NCBI RefSeq assembly: GCF_020520425.1 | Contig: NC_079489.1 | Coordinates: 83,396,810 to 83,460,809, forward strand | Length of the DNA: 64,000 nt | Direction: 5' to 3' | Origin: Spinacia oleracea | Lineage: Eukaryota > Streptophyta > Magnoliopsida > Caryophyllales > Amaranthaceae | Shown: positions 1 to 11,819 of the stretch, one piece after another | How positions within the stretch are numbered: the stretch's first letter is position 1 | How the letters are laid out: every line of letters starts with the position of its first letter | Translations under genes and position numbers: made by a program | Notes under the pieces: generated by a model | Told to the model about the DNA's origin: nothing | Seen by the model: the letters and a program-made list of their open reading frames with translations, nothing else | Databases searched by the model: none

Positions 1-3000
1 TATTGGTGCCCTTGATTAATTGCTGCAAATGTTTACGTGATGCATAATGTGTTTTACTAACCAGCTATGTGGGCCATTCATGATAATGAATGGGTGAATG
101 GTATATATTGTATATGTACTGTTTTGCAGGTTATGAAGTGACTAGTATGGCCCAAATAGGATAGAAAATATGGTCTACGTGCCATTAATTTGAATGTAAT
201 TGGTCTAAAGTACCAAAGTTATTTTTCAATTCAAATATGGTCTGCGTACCATCAAATAGTTGTAATTAGTTATAGCTTATCCTATTTGAAGAAAATGGTG
301 CCTCCCACGGAGATTTTCAAGACGGACTTTGAAGTCAAAGCTTCAAGATGAAGTCGGGCCATACTAGATCACATTTATCTTATGCATGTTTTAAGTTATT
401 TATTGCTTTTAAATATGTCTTAAAATGCATGAGATCAAAAGCTTGATTATGTTGCATGATTAAGGATTTTAGTTCACTTAAAATCTAACCAACATAGTAA
501 GAGCCTTAAGTTCCAAACTTAAAAATTGAGTTAAAAGGTGCCATGCCAAAACATACACTTGCTTGGATATCCTTTACATCAATCTAGTAATAGTTTTCGC
601 TCAGCGAGGTGTTACTTATTGGTCCTAAAGGGGCAAGGTACACAAATAATTGTGAGTACATGTTAGTTTTGGTGAAACTCAACGATATAAGTAAGGAGTC
701 CTTTTATGTCGTGGCAAAATCGATAGGTTTACCTAATAAGTTCTTAGACATACCTATCAACCAAGAATAGTTTCTAGACTATTAGCAAAAGGCTTTTGCT
801 TACCTAAGATATTTTAGGATTAAGTCGACAAACTGTGCTTAGTTCTTCAATGATTTTAGGATCTTGGAATCATTTTATTCACACCTGCCGGAACACATAA
901 TTCGAATAAAATGCTAAATGACTTGTTTAAATTGCATGATTGCTTTCATTTTCAAGTTATTATTCATGATAAATGTTTAGACTTTGCATGCTTCAATGTA
1001 TGTTTTAATTATTGTTTATAATTAAATATCTTGCACTGCTGTAAATCCTTTTAGAAAGGTAACAATAAATTTCCTCGATTGGTAGTGAATCCAAGAACGA
1101 TTCACGGAAATGAGAGAAAATGAGCAATTTAAAATGTACGTTTCTTATAGAGACTTTTATGGTTGTTTTCGAGTATCAAAATCGAATGGCAAACCAATTG
1201 GTGCTTGTGAATTCAAAATACACTGTAGTTTTGAGATCATAAAGCATTGAGTTTAATACGCTCAGCTTTACCAATGGTCAACAACCTAGTATCTTTGTCC
1301 ATTTAATTCTCGAATGAGTCTAGTCCCTAGACATTCGAATAGATCGATGCTTAGAGAACTTTAGAAGCTTCTGGTAAGATCATCTAGTTGAAACAAAATA
1401 TTCAACATAAATTAAAATGGTAAGAACCTTGTTGGGATGACATTGGACATGTCTAACAAAGTATAAAAGTCAACACTAAAGAATTCAATTCTTAAGACTA
1501 TAAGAAAGGGTACAAGAAATAGGAAAACAAAGGAACAAATGAAAGGAATTTACAATTCCGTTTCTACCTATAAGTTTATGTTTAAAGAGAAGTGACCTAG
1601 CAATCAAACTTCCTTGGTATCATATACCGCTTGAGGTTTTTACTTCGGTAATAACTCAAACAATGGAAGCTAGGATACACTAATGACCTACAAGTGGGAA
1701 ATGAAGCATGGCAATGCTACATTAGTTGTAGGGTCATCTAGTTTGTTTTAAGTCCTTTCAAAGGCTGGAACTTAATGGCTATTTTGTTCCATAATCAACA
1801 TACCTAAATTTCTGTTTTCAAACACAGAAAGACTCACATTCAAGAAAAACAAAAACAATGTTTGTTTGTTTATTTGAATGAAATGGTCAATTACAGGTTG
1901 AGTCAATATGCTTGATTAAAAATAACAAACTTTAAAGAACTTTACTAAGTTCAAATCAACCCCTTGATTTGAGTTCCACTAATCTTTGGCATTGTTGCTT
2001 AGACCATATCAATAAGTTAACATTCAAAAGCTCTATTTTGATGGACTTTTGAAAGTTCATTGATTTCTAAATCAATTTAAGACAACTAGTCTTACTTGTT
2101 GAAAGTAACAAAGAATATGAACTATTGTTAGAACGCCTAGACGATAGAGTTCAAAGCTAAAGAAAGGTTTTATGACTTTATTATTTCACATGGATTTGAG
2201 TAAATATAGGATTATTTACTCAAATGTGATATAAGTTGAATCTGTTTGGCTAGTTCAAAGATTCAGAAGTATAAAATCCACTTGGCAAGAAATCATAAAG
2301 ATCTAGGTTAGATCATGTTGATGATTACTTGAGACCAAATATGATCATCAATGATTGTGTGGTGTAATTTCACAATCTAGGTCCATAAGATATGGCATAT
2401 CTTAGTTGGAATAATCGAAGTCAATTAGTACTTGATTCGATTAATGATGAATCATAAAGACTTTTCCTATAATTTCTAAAACAAAATGCTCAACTACCAC
2501 CAAACTAAACCAAATTCGTCAAAGCTATTGAAAAGTAATTTCAGAATATCTTTTCATAATATATCTAAAGAGTTCCTAAACTCAGTGGGAGCTTAGTGTT
2601 TGTTATTCAACAAACTAAGGCCCAAGTATAGATATATGTTTTATTGTGATTTATTCAAATGAGACACAAGGGTATTGTTTCTACCACGAATTTTTGAGAA
2701 CATAATGTTTGTTTGCTCGAAATAATGTCCTTTTGGAGATTCGTTTCCAAAATGACAAGTGGGAGAAAATAGACCTCGAAAGTTTTCGAGGCGAACAACA
2801 AACATAAACGGACATTCCGGAGGCTTTTCGAAGTGCTTCAGAAAATCCGAACTTATTCTTTAAGGACTTTAGAAGTGGCTTTAAAGAATAGACATCTCTT
2901 AGAAGACTTTACAAGTGCTTCAAGGAGAACAGAATATTCAAAGGACTTTCAAGTGGCTATTGATATTCTATTGTTTGATGTTCTATACCCAAGTAGGCAT

Positions 3001-3010
3001 AGAATTCAAG

Positions 3011-3260
3011 TCACTGAAACTATGAGATTCTTCTATTAGATAGTGAAGAAACATAGAGATCAGGTCAATGAAACTATGAGATTCTTCTATTAGATAGTGA
3101 AGAAATCTACAACTTGCAGTCAAACTATTATCATGTAGATTAATGAGTTTGTGACTTGTAAGAAAGCTATGACGAAACCCAGATTCCCTAAAATGGTTAG
3201 AGGCCATATATAGACTCAAATGTTTTAAATGGTTAGAGGCCATAAAACATACTCAATGTT
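3011..3260. repeat. Local tandem duplications in copia internal region
   Basis: A segment beginning GAAACTATGAGATTC is repeated with a period of 54 bp (3016 and 3070). Just downstream a segment containing AATGGTTAGAGGCCATA is repeated about 45 bp apart (3191-3250). A third duplication with a period near 60 bp lies at 4680-4797, around TTGATGGTTCTTCATTG. These look like slippage or repair duplications in dead sequence. Confidence 0.7.
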
Positions 3261-5810
3261 TTGATGACAAAATTGAAATTTTGTTGATTTGCAAGAATAG
3301 TTTCACACCTATTGGTTGCAAGTTTTGTTTTAAAGATAAAAAACCATCAAACATGAAATTGTGTTCATACACAAAGCTAGATTAGTTGCTAAAGGTTACA
3401 AGCAAATTCACGGCGTGGATTGTGTTGAAACCTCATGCATAATCGTAATGCTCAAGTCTATAAATCAAGCAATGATTGCATATTGGTACATATAGCAATT
3501 GGATGACAAAACGTATTCCTCAATCAAATGTTGGAAGAAACTATGTACATGGTATGTCATAGGATTTGTGGATCCAAATAAATGCTTGAAAAGGAAAGCT
3601 AGCTTATAAAATCTAAGTACAGATTTAAGCAAGCAATTGGGAATTTTAACTATATTTTAGCGAAGCTAATAAGTATTTTAGTTTCATAAAATGTACATGA
3701 TTCTTATAGATATATAAGAAGTTTAGTGGGAGTACATAAAAACTTAATTGGTCCTATGTGTATCACACACATATCTCTCTATTGTAAAATAACATTCAAA
3801 TGCTAATGACTTAGATTTGAAATTATTCATCAATGATGGACCAAGGCGAAACTTAGTACATACTGGGTATTAAGATCTATTTACAAAGATCTTATGATAT
3901 TGTTTTGGATTAAGTAATGGCATTTACTAAATCAAACACGAAAGTCTCCATTGGAGATATTCGACCCATGTGAATAAATCTAAGTAAAGGATGTTCGAAC
4001 TATGTATAAGCATTTACTAAGTTAAACATCAAAGAGTCTAAATGAGATTCTTAACCTATATTATATGTCAAAGAATTTAGCTGAATTTAGTATCTACTGA
4101 AACTAGATAAGCTAAAGTTACATGAATAGAATTCAATTGGGAATTATTCTGCAAAAGAATTTATCATGTATGATATAATATGAGGATCGCCAAAAACGTA
4201 TCGTATGACTTTAGGCATGACGAACATATACCAATCTCTATTGATCTAAGTAAAGATCAACTAGATTGAGATCAAGAATGCTTATGGTACTTGTAAAGGT
4301 ACATAGGAATAGTTCTTGATTCAAGGAAATAAAGATATGCTAAATATTGATGCTACACGCATAAACACTGGCAAAGGATCAAGCAAGACCCTTTGGAGTT
4401 AACCATTGATAAGGACGAGCTATAGAGCATCGTGTTTTGAAATGGCAACATGGATTGGAGACCATGAGTTGTTGCGTGGGAAATTAAAATAATAATTTCT
4501 ATGTTCTAAGATATAGTTGGAGAGTCTTCCACATATCTATGAACTGCTTGGATAGGTAAATCCAAACAAAGCATCACTAGCAACCTATACAGTTGAAGTA
4601 AAAGTAATTATTGCCTAAGAAGCAATAAAACAGGGTTGTTTAAAGTTCTTCACTGAACTTGGGTAGATCACCTATCTGCTGGCTTGATGGTTCTTCATTG
4701 AAAAATGCGTAGAACCACTCTTGAAGCAAGAAAAATGTCTGCTGACTTGATGGTTCTTCATTGCAAAATGAGTAAAACCACCATCGAAGTAAGAAAGACT
4801 AGATCACATAATAAACAAACTCGAAAAGATCTTATCATCATATCTCAAAGAACATTCGATGAAAAGGATGTTAAGATTGGCAAAGCATGATAACTAAACC
4901 TATGCAACAAGTGAGAAGCAATACTCACGTTGTAGCACTGGAAATCAAGCATAGCTTTGAATTCCATGAAATGTTTTAAAGATGGGTTAGAGGCCCATGG
5001 TTGTAAAACAATGGGGTTGAACATTTATCATATATGAAATGTATTTTCATATTCCATTTAATCTTGGTTTAGTATTAAATGATGAGTCCCTTCAATTTGA
5101 CGATATATTCAAGATAGACTGTCAGGACCAGTCCTGTGACTAAGAAATGTCTATCAAGTGAACTTGAATGTCAAAGGTTGAAAATGGTCCCTAGTCGAAG
5201 TTTTCTATAAAATTGGACGCATAGAAAACGTTAGACGATTAGAATGCAAGATGACTAGTAGTTCTGTTTCTTGAACTATGTGGACATGGCAATGTCATAA
5301 TCATTTGCATAGATACTTACTTTGGGAAGACTAGTATCGGACAAGACCTATGAAACTTTACTGTAAGAGATGAAAATCTGTCATAAGTAAATTTCATTAA
5401 AATTATTAGACACTAAATCCTCAATACCTGAGTGATTTGAGATTACTTGTTTGAGAACTGGTTGCTTTGACGTTGACCAACCGTCGCACCGTAAAAGGAG
5501 GCTATAAAGGCAACGCTCAGGTAATCACCTATCAAACGAAGTCTAATCTCAAGGTCGCAAGATTGGGATTGTCCTCCCATAAATCGGGATGAGATGCTTA
5601 AAAGTTGTACAAGGCCACTCGGAGAGCTAGAAACTGTGAAATGCATGGCCGTGCTCGGATGAATCATAGGCTATGATTATCTGTTTATTTGATCAGTTGA
5701 ACTCTGAAACCGAGGAACACCTCTGGACATAATAAGGATGACAACTCTTACCTTATGTTCAAGAGCAAGCATCGAGCGACAAAGGAATTAGGAAATGCAC
5801 ACTTGTCCCT

Positions 5811-5827
5811 AAGGACAAGTGGGAGAC
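5811..5827 (+). promoter_or_regulatory. Copia polypurine tract (C1)
   Basis: AAGGACAAGTGGGAGAC lies immediately 5' of the LTR start TGAAGG. The same tract precedes the C2 3' LTR at 47712-47728. This is the usual position and composition of the plus-strand primer of a copia element. Confidence 0.8.
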
Positions 5828-6142
5828 TGAAGGAAATAATGCCCTTGGTCCAAGTATGCATTCTATGTTAAGTCTAATAAATGCGGTTCAGTATTAATTA
5901 ACAAGTAAATAATTCAGTGAGATCAAGTGAGCTGAATGCCTATCTAGAGGCCGCTTCAGTTCAAGTGGAATTAATGATATTAATCCACAGCTTACTCTTG
6001 ACTGAACCCGTAGGGTCACACAAATAGTACGTAAACGGATCAAGTATTTAATGGCATTAGATACTCCATCTATGGATATTCGGAATCGACGGATCTTGGT
6101 TTCAGTGGGAGCTGAGATCGTCACAGGCAAGAAATGAATACT

Positions 6143-6446
6143 CCGGAAACGATGATATTGCCGGAAACGGAAATATGGATCGTATCGGAAATATAAATAT
6201 TATCCAAGTCGTAGATGTTGCCGGAAACGGAAACATGGTACGTATCGGAAAATATTATCGGAAATAAAAATATTGCCAGAATCGGAAATATTGCCGGAAA
6301 CGGAAATATTGTCAGAATCGGAAATATTATCGGAATCGGAAAATAATTCCGGAAACGGAAATATTAAATATTCCGGAATCGGAAATATTAAATATTGTTC
6401 GTATCGGAAATGAATTCCGGAACCGGGAATTTAATCGGAAGCGTAT
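6143..6446 (+). repeat. U3 minisatellite of GGAAATATT/CCGGAAACG units
   Basis: About 300 bp of irregular tandem units (roughly 16-20 bp) built from CCGGAAACGG, GGAAATATT and AATCGGAAATATT. It lies in the LTR upstream of the TATA box. The homologous arrays in C2 are 36223-36430 and 48043-48365 and differ in copy number. Confidence 0.85.
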
Positions 6447-6818
6447 CGTACGAATTAGCATCGGACGAGGCCTGCCGGACGAAGGCCCAGCACGAAGTCG
6501 GGCCATCGCCCAGCAAGCCAAACGCGCGCCCAGCCAAGGCAGCGCCCAGGCCCACCGCAAGGCAGGCCCAGCGCGCGCCAAGGCCATGGCACTCGTGGCG
6601 TGGGCTGCTGCTTGCACGCACGCGCATAGGCGGCCCTCGTGGCTGCCGTGTGTGTGTGTGTGTGTTTGTGTTCATGCACGATTCCTAAAGCTATTAGAAT
6701 TGGTATATGATTAAATTCCTATTCCTAAAAGGATAAATTAATTAATTAGAGTTCTTATAGGATTCTAAGTTTAATTAATTCGTATCCTACTAGGATTCCA
6801 ATTCCCTTTCCATAACTC

Positions 6819-6827
6819 TATAAATAC
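6819..6827 (+). promoter_or_regulatory. TATA box of copia LTR (C1)
   Basis: TATAAATAC in the LTR, conserved in position with TATAAATAG at 36821 and 48740 in C2. The transcription start is expected about 30 bp downstream. Confidence 0.65.
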
Positions 6828-7435
6828 GTACCTAGGGTCACATATTTTCAGAGATTAATTCAAGTATTCAAAGTGAGTTTTGAGAGAAAAATTCAGTCAT
6901 ATTTCTTACCTAAGAGTGCCGAAAATTCTAGTACCTTAAGGGCGATTCTAGTTGGTCAATCTTAAGGCGGATCCGGACGTGCTGTGGACTATCTACGGAG
7001 GGACGACACTTGGAGTCCTAAAGACTTGTTCTTGTTCGGTTCGGGTGCAGCTAGGGAAGGCACGCAACAAAGAGTATGCATCTAAACTATGCTATATGAT
7101 TATGTGTAAATAATATGTATTCCTGGCTTAATGGTTGTTTCCGCATGATTTATGAATTGTCATATGTATCATAACCTAACAGATAATGCTAGAAAACCAA
7201 CGACCTTAAAAATTGCCCAAACATTCATAAACCAATTGGCCAAAGAGTTATACCAAAATACGTGTTCCGCAACCCCGAACGATCGCCACAAAAATAAGCG
7301 ACGCTCAGGATGGCCCGTAACGAATCCCACAACACTGCACAACGTGTAAAGGACGTTATTAGGCAAGCACGCAATATTAAGTCGCATAAACAAAAAATAT
7401 ACGCGAACAGAAAACGAGTACCAGTCAGGGACGCA

Positions 7436-7493
7436 TTTTCAGCGCCCCTGGCTGGGCGCCAATAATTTTCACGCCCACCGCTGGGCGCTGAAG
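7436..7493. repeat. Double-palindrome module 1 (A leader)
   Basis: Two adjacent GC-rich dyads of the type CGCCC-AG-CTGGGCG, bounded by TTTTCAGCG on the left and GCGCTGAAG on the right. The equivalent position in B is module 9 (44784-44842). Confidence 0.85.
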
Positions 7494-7499
7494 TTGCTG

Positions 7500-8778
7500 C
7501 CTGGCCTTTTGGTCAGGCACATCAGCCTCGGTGCCCGCGCTTAAAAATACGTAGCAGTAAAAATTCGCAAATTTGCTACGAGGACGTATGAAAAAGGCAC
7601 TCGATTCTAAAAGCGACTTATAAAAATAAATAACTCTTTGTGTCGTTGTTAGGCCTCCTTTGACGACAATGTTCGGCACCAAAGCCGAGCATGCTAATTA
7701 AAATAACTTTGAATGTCACATGGGCAAAGTATTCAAAAATGATGTTCAAACAAAGTTTTCAAGAAAAAAATAATGTTCGAATAAAAAAATAAAAAAATCC
7801 GAGTCTAGACTAGGCTATGCCAAAGTACAATCCAAATCCTAAGTCTTAGTCGTCTTATACATAGAATCGGTCCTAATGCTTGGTGTCGTTCTGCAAATTA
7901 AAAGGTTAAAACATATTGAGTCTCCCTTCCTAACATTTAAATCAATAAGCACCCATATGTAATTGTCATCCCTTGCTAAGAATCTACGGCCTCAATACTC
8001 CCTCTCACCAATAAAAAGAATATATTATGTAATTCAAGTATTTGCAAAATGGAAACAGTCACATTCTGAAAATCATTCCTCCATAGTCGCACAACCCCCA
8101 AAGTGAGCCTAAGGTGTCAATACCATTGGCAAAGAAAAATTAATGGCCTCAAGGCTTATGATCACATTGGGTCACGACTATCATAGTCCTCTCGAGCCAC
8201 TCGCTCCTTGAAGTACTCCTAAGTACGGACTAAAAGATTTTCCATGAATGCAACATGACGAACCATGAAAATACCCAAATCGGCATGCCATAAAGCTACC
8301 ATTGGGGTAAAGCAATACACACTAAGAGGGAAGCCGCGGTAATGATTCTAGTCTTGCTATAATGAAAATTCGATCTCCCCAACTAACTACCTTGCCAACG
8401 TTAAGCAAAATGGCGCATGACAAATGAACACCCAAGGGTTAAAATCTAAAGTGTCAACCAACGTAAGTTATGGTCCAATTAGCCTGAGTCTGAAAGTCGC
8501 TTGGTCAAGTATTATAGGCTTACGCCACGTCATTATTTTGAGTCTAGGCCACCTCCTTGTATTCATACACGGGTTATAATCAGAAAAATTAATGAAAGTT
8601 CGAGTCTAAATCACAACTTCCAATTAAATCCCGGAAATCGGAATCTGAAAAGAAACAAAAAATTATTTTCGATGTAATTCTTTCGTTAAATTTCAATAAA
8701 GTAAAAACAACATTTTGAATCTACGCTATTTGCACATTTTAAGAAACAACTAAAAACGCTTGCAAAGTAAGACAATTT
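7500..8778. other. Non-coding leader of element A with gag-start remnant
   Basis: From 7500 to about 7905 the sequence still aligns with the leader and first gag codons of element B (the CCTAGGACTGGTCC region near 44390). After about 7905 the similarity stops and no coding signal is visible; the sequence is AT-rich with no intact ORF. The gag body present in B is therefore missing here. Confidence 0.6.
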
Positions 8779-8855
8779 AAAGGTCCACCCTAGGCCTACT
8801 AAAATTAAAGGTCCACCCTAGGCCTACTAAAATTAAAGGTCCACTATAGGCCTAC
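8779..8855. repeat. 28-bp tandem repeat, ~2.7 copies
   Basis: The unit AAAGGTCCACCCTAGGCCT plus ACTAAAATT is repeated with a period of 28 bp. The third copy is partial and reads CACTATAGGCC. Confidence 0.9.
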
Positions 8856-9063
8856 CAAACGAGGCTCACTCAGTCTCGCCTCGTGACTCAAAGACCACAA
8901 CCATCCACCTTTTAGCCCAAATAAAAAGGGGGAGAAATCCCAAGCAAAAAAGAGAGAAAAGAGAAAAAGAAAAGGGAGAGCGAAAAGAGCGAGCCATGGA
9001 ATACTTATCCCGTACCTCCCAAAGTGCAACATTTACCCAAGTAAACGAAGGAAAAGAACTGAG

Positions 9064-9450
9064 TCAACCAATCCAAATCATACCACAAAAACTACATAAA
9101 GTTCTACGATGTCTACCCTTTCCAATCCTTATGTTCTTAGACGCCTTCGCTCTGGGGCCCCTGTTCAGCTCATTTAACCCATCCATGTTCTCATTGCCAT
9201 AACCCAAGAAACCATTACCTCGACTCTTGTTCTTGAACTTGTTGTCAACTGCAAACCACGTACGGCCATTGACACGTGCGTCATACCCATTATTTCCAAA
9301 GCCCAAACCTGCTCTTACACCACCATTAGCATAATGACCATGTAACTTGTTTGGATACATCCTTGAGCCGTCCCCATGCTACTCATTGGCCTTGGTTGAT
9401 ATAAACTCATGACACTAGCATAAGGCTGCAAATTGTGAGTCCTAGCAGAC
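9064..9450 (-). pseudogene. ECT-type YTH-protein gene fragment captured in element A
   Basis: The minus-strand translation of 9064-9360 contains NGRTWFAVDNKFK, then GNGFLGYGNENMDGLNEL and NRGPRAK. This is the conserved linker just before the YTH domain in plant ECT (EVOLUTIONARILY CONSERVED C-TERMINAL REGION) proteins, which bind N6-methyladenosine in RNA. Further upstream (9362-9450), in another frame, NLQPYASVMS and YQPRPMSSMGTAQG continue the same protein, so a 1-nt frameshift sits near 9362. The fragment loses similarity shortly after PRAK; the YTH domain itself is absent. It runs antisense to A and lies where B has its gag. No intron is visible in ~390 bp, which does not separate cDNA from single-exon capture. 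It cannot make a functional reader. Confidence 0.85.
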
Positions 9451-9731
9451 GTAATCCTCATGCTTGACTAATACCTATACAAATTATCCTATCTCATTCG
9501 ACCTGTCTTTCAAGCCGTCTTGAGTCACGAATAAAAAAAACAAATGAAAAGTACGTTCTACGCTTAACGTAAAAAAATGAAATAATAATAAATAAATAAA
9601 TAAAACTTTGCAAAGCACAAAAAAAAAAGAAGCATTTAAAAAAGGAAAAGAAGCATTTAGCGCACAAAAAAGATTCACAAATATTTGGCACGAAACGAAA
9701 AGGAGCAGCGCAAAAAGGCAACCAGAACACG

Positions 9732-9785
9732 TTTTCAATGCCCAGGCCTGGGCGCCGAAAATTATAACGCCCAACCCTGGGCGCC
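9732..9785. repeat. Double-palindrome module 2 (A)
   Basis: TTTTCAATGCCCAGGCCTGG followed by a second CGCCCA-CC-CTGGGCG dyad, preceded by a long A-rich tract (9527-9670). Flanking sequence aligns it with module 8 in B (40633-40691). Confidence 0.85.
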
Positions 9786-9799
9786 GTTCTTGCTTACCC

Positions 9800-11700
9800 C
9801 TTTCAACTCCCAATTCCTAAAAGTGTTCGTATATTTTCCTATATACATGCGGAAGAATAAGGAACACTTGGGGGGTAGAAGATCGTATAAAATACGCATA
9901 ATACGCGCCCCAAAATTTTCGTACACTTATTTCACCCTATTTCAAACATTACGGTTCCACTCGAACGTACTTGTTTAAAATCGACATTCTAAGAAACCGT
10001 TTTCTGGCTAAGAACTACGCAAGACCTGATTCCAAATTAAATCTATTTAAGGCGGATACGTAGGCAATCCATAATTCGGTCCAACCAATTTGCAAAAATG
10101 TTAAAACCTATAGAATAATAAAAAAAATAGAGTCCCTTATTGAAATTTAATTACTTGCAATCCAAGTCGAAAGAAAAATTTAAGTCAAAGGAAGAATCCG
10201 AGTCATCAAGATGCCAAAATGAGCACACATCGAAAAATAATAAGGGCACGTACCCTTGCCAGAAGGAGCACTCACACTCCTAGGCACTTAGCCAATACTC
10301 AAAAGATCGCTTTGCCTCAATTGAATGGGGGCTAGCGCGAGCGTCCACGACCTCTAAAGTACTCGACTTGACCCTCCCTAAAGCGAAGCAACTCACTTAA
10401 AGACCTTCTTTCACCACTAGACACAGTCATAATCGCCAACAAGTAGTAAAGGCAATAAGCTTGCAATAAAGAGGATTGTTCTACGGCATCTCCCCATCGT
10501 TCCTTCGAACTCAGGGCACCCGTTCATGGTAATTCAAATGCTTGCAAATCCCCTTTAAAAAAAAAACCCGGACATTGTCAATAGGACTTGGCACTTAACC
10601 AAGGCTCACCCTACTCAGACATATGACACGGGCATCTAAAATCGAAATCTGAAAGCATCATTAATGGAAGACATAATAGCAACTGGGGGCTAAAAATTGA
10701 AATAAAAGAGCTAGGGAAAGAACTAAGTATACCTTGACCTTTTGTGCAGACATACACCAAGTAAATCTAAGTCGATTTGAAAACGGTTTATATTCCCGCA
10801 ATTCTGGAAAAGATGGCCCTAAAAGCCCAAAGCATGTGCCACACGGGCACAAGTAATATCTTGACGCCTGCACCCTGGCTTCCAGCAAATCCTTAGACAG
10901 CATTCCAAAAATCGTAACAGTATTTTGATTCACTCATGTAATCATGTACGAACCCTTCTATAAGTCAACTTACTTAGGACACCTCGTATTGTACACAGTA
11001 GGACTCGGATTTCAAATAATTTTCAAAAATTTCTTCGAACATAATAAAGTGTCGTTGGTTTAATCTAAGTATGTGTTTATCTCGATGTTGCAAGTGAGTC
11101 AAAAAGACTTCTAAATATGATTATGGGTAAAGAAAGGCACCTAGCTTTTGGTCAAGGCACACTTCAACACGTGAATACCTTGACCATGGCAATGTCGCAC
11201 AATACGACATTTACAAGATAAGTAGCAAATCACTACTCGAACGCACCTCGTACTAAACGAGTCTGGTTCAAACTATTCATGATCAATGTCACCATGAATG
11301 CATAAAAACGTATGCCAAGCATTATAGCACCGAGCCAATCCCGTAGCTACAATTGGGGGCTTGAGAAAAACACTCTAAAAATGCTCGAAATGATGATTTT
11401 ATCGCAAACTCTCGACGCTAATGCTATACACACGTCATAGGGGCACAATCCTAAGCTTTAATCGTGTAAAACGAACCTTAGAATGGCTACAACCCCTCCC
11501 AAATTCTAAGCACTACTTAGAATATATAAAGTCACCCCACTAACAAGGGTAACTGAAAATCGCGAATCACTAAAACTCCGATCAAACTACTGCACATAAC
11601 GCTCGCCCTACAAGCGCCCGTTACACAGTCTACATCGTTCCAACGCAAAAGCAAAAGAAAAATCAAGGATACAAAAAAAAAAAACAAAAACTGTCAAATT
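9800..11700. other. Non-coding internal region of A with PPT-like motifs
   Basis: No gene is recognised. The part at 9820-10080 aligns in reverse with 40600-40300 of B. TGGGGGCT, the core of the true polypurine tract at 19517, recurs at 10326, 10684 and 11354. The rest is A-rich intergenic-like sequence with short chance ORFs. Confidence 0.55.
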
Positions 11701-11714
11701 CTGCCCAGAAATCA

Positions 11715-11772
11715 TTTTCAACGCCCAGAGCTGGGCGCCGATATCTTTAACGCCCCAGCCTGGGCGCTGAAT
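11715..11772. repeat. Double-palindrome module 3 (A)
   Basis: TTTTCAACGCCCAGAGCTGG, then a second dyad CGCCCCAGCCTGGGCG ending GCTGAAT. It is preceded by an A-rich run at 11671-11695. Confidence 0.85.
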
Positions 11773-11819
11773 CTCTCGGCTTGCCAAATTTTGCCCAGAT
11801 ATAAAAACAAGAAAAAAAC

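Larger units (their letters stand above)
1..5827 (+). pseudogene. Decayed copia gag-pol internal region
   Basis: No long ORF survives. Two pieces are recognisable by translation. At 3373-3492 a reverse-transcriptase stretch reads KARLVAKGYKQ followed by HGVD, the usual copia RT entry motif. At 4565-4664 an RNase H stretch retains the order of the copia motif that ends in an ELG-like block, with an in-frame stop. The order RT then RNase H then PPT then LTR fits copia on the + strand. The first ~3.3 kb probably holds the leader, gag, protease and integrase regions, but I cannot place those domains. Many stops and frameshifts show it is long dead. The region 5440-5827 is almost identical to 47344-47728 in C2. 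Confidence 0.7.
1..7181 (+). mobile_element. Ty1/copia retrotransposon C1, 3' part
   Basis: This is the internal region and 3' LTR of a Ty1/copia element; its 5' LTR must lie upstream of the window. The 3' LTR starts TG at 5828 and ends CA at 7181, directly after a purine-rich tract (5811-5827). The last ~640 bp of the internal region and the LTR are closely matched by the second copy C2 (47088-49102), which confirms both boundaries. Beyond 7181 the sequence is internal Tat-element A sequence, so C1 most likely inserted into A. The target-site duplication cannot be checked because the left end is missing. Confidence 0.85.
5828..7181 (+). repeat. Copia C1 3' LTR
   Basis: The 1354-bp LTR begins TGAAGGAAATAATGCC and ends CCTAACA. 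It matches 35908-37166 and 47729-49102. U3 contains a CCGGAAAC/GGAAATATT minisatellite and a GC-rich block, and a TATA box lies at 6819. Confidence 0.9.

Noticed and set aside
5443..5667. 74-codon minus-strand frame identical in C1 and C2 (47344-47568)
   Set aside because: Identity reflects the recent common origin of the two copia copies; antisense to the element with no recognised domain.
1..5827. Endogenous pararetrovirus sequence
   Set aside because: RT and RNase H remnants read as Ty1/copia and the region ends in a copia PPT and LTR.
6388..6688. Overlapping frames on both strands in the GC-rich copia LTR block
   Set aside because: Few stops in GC-rich sequence; no conserved frame among the three LTRs.
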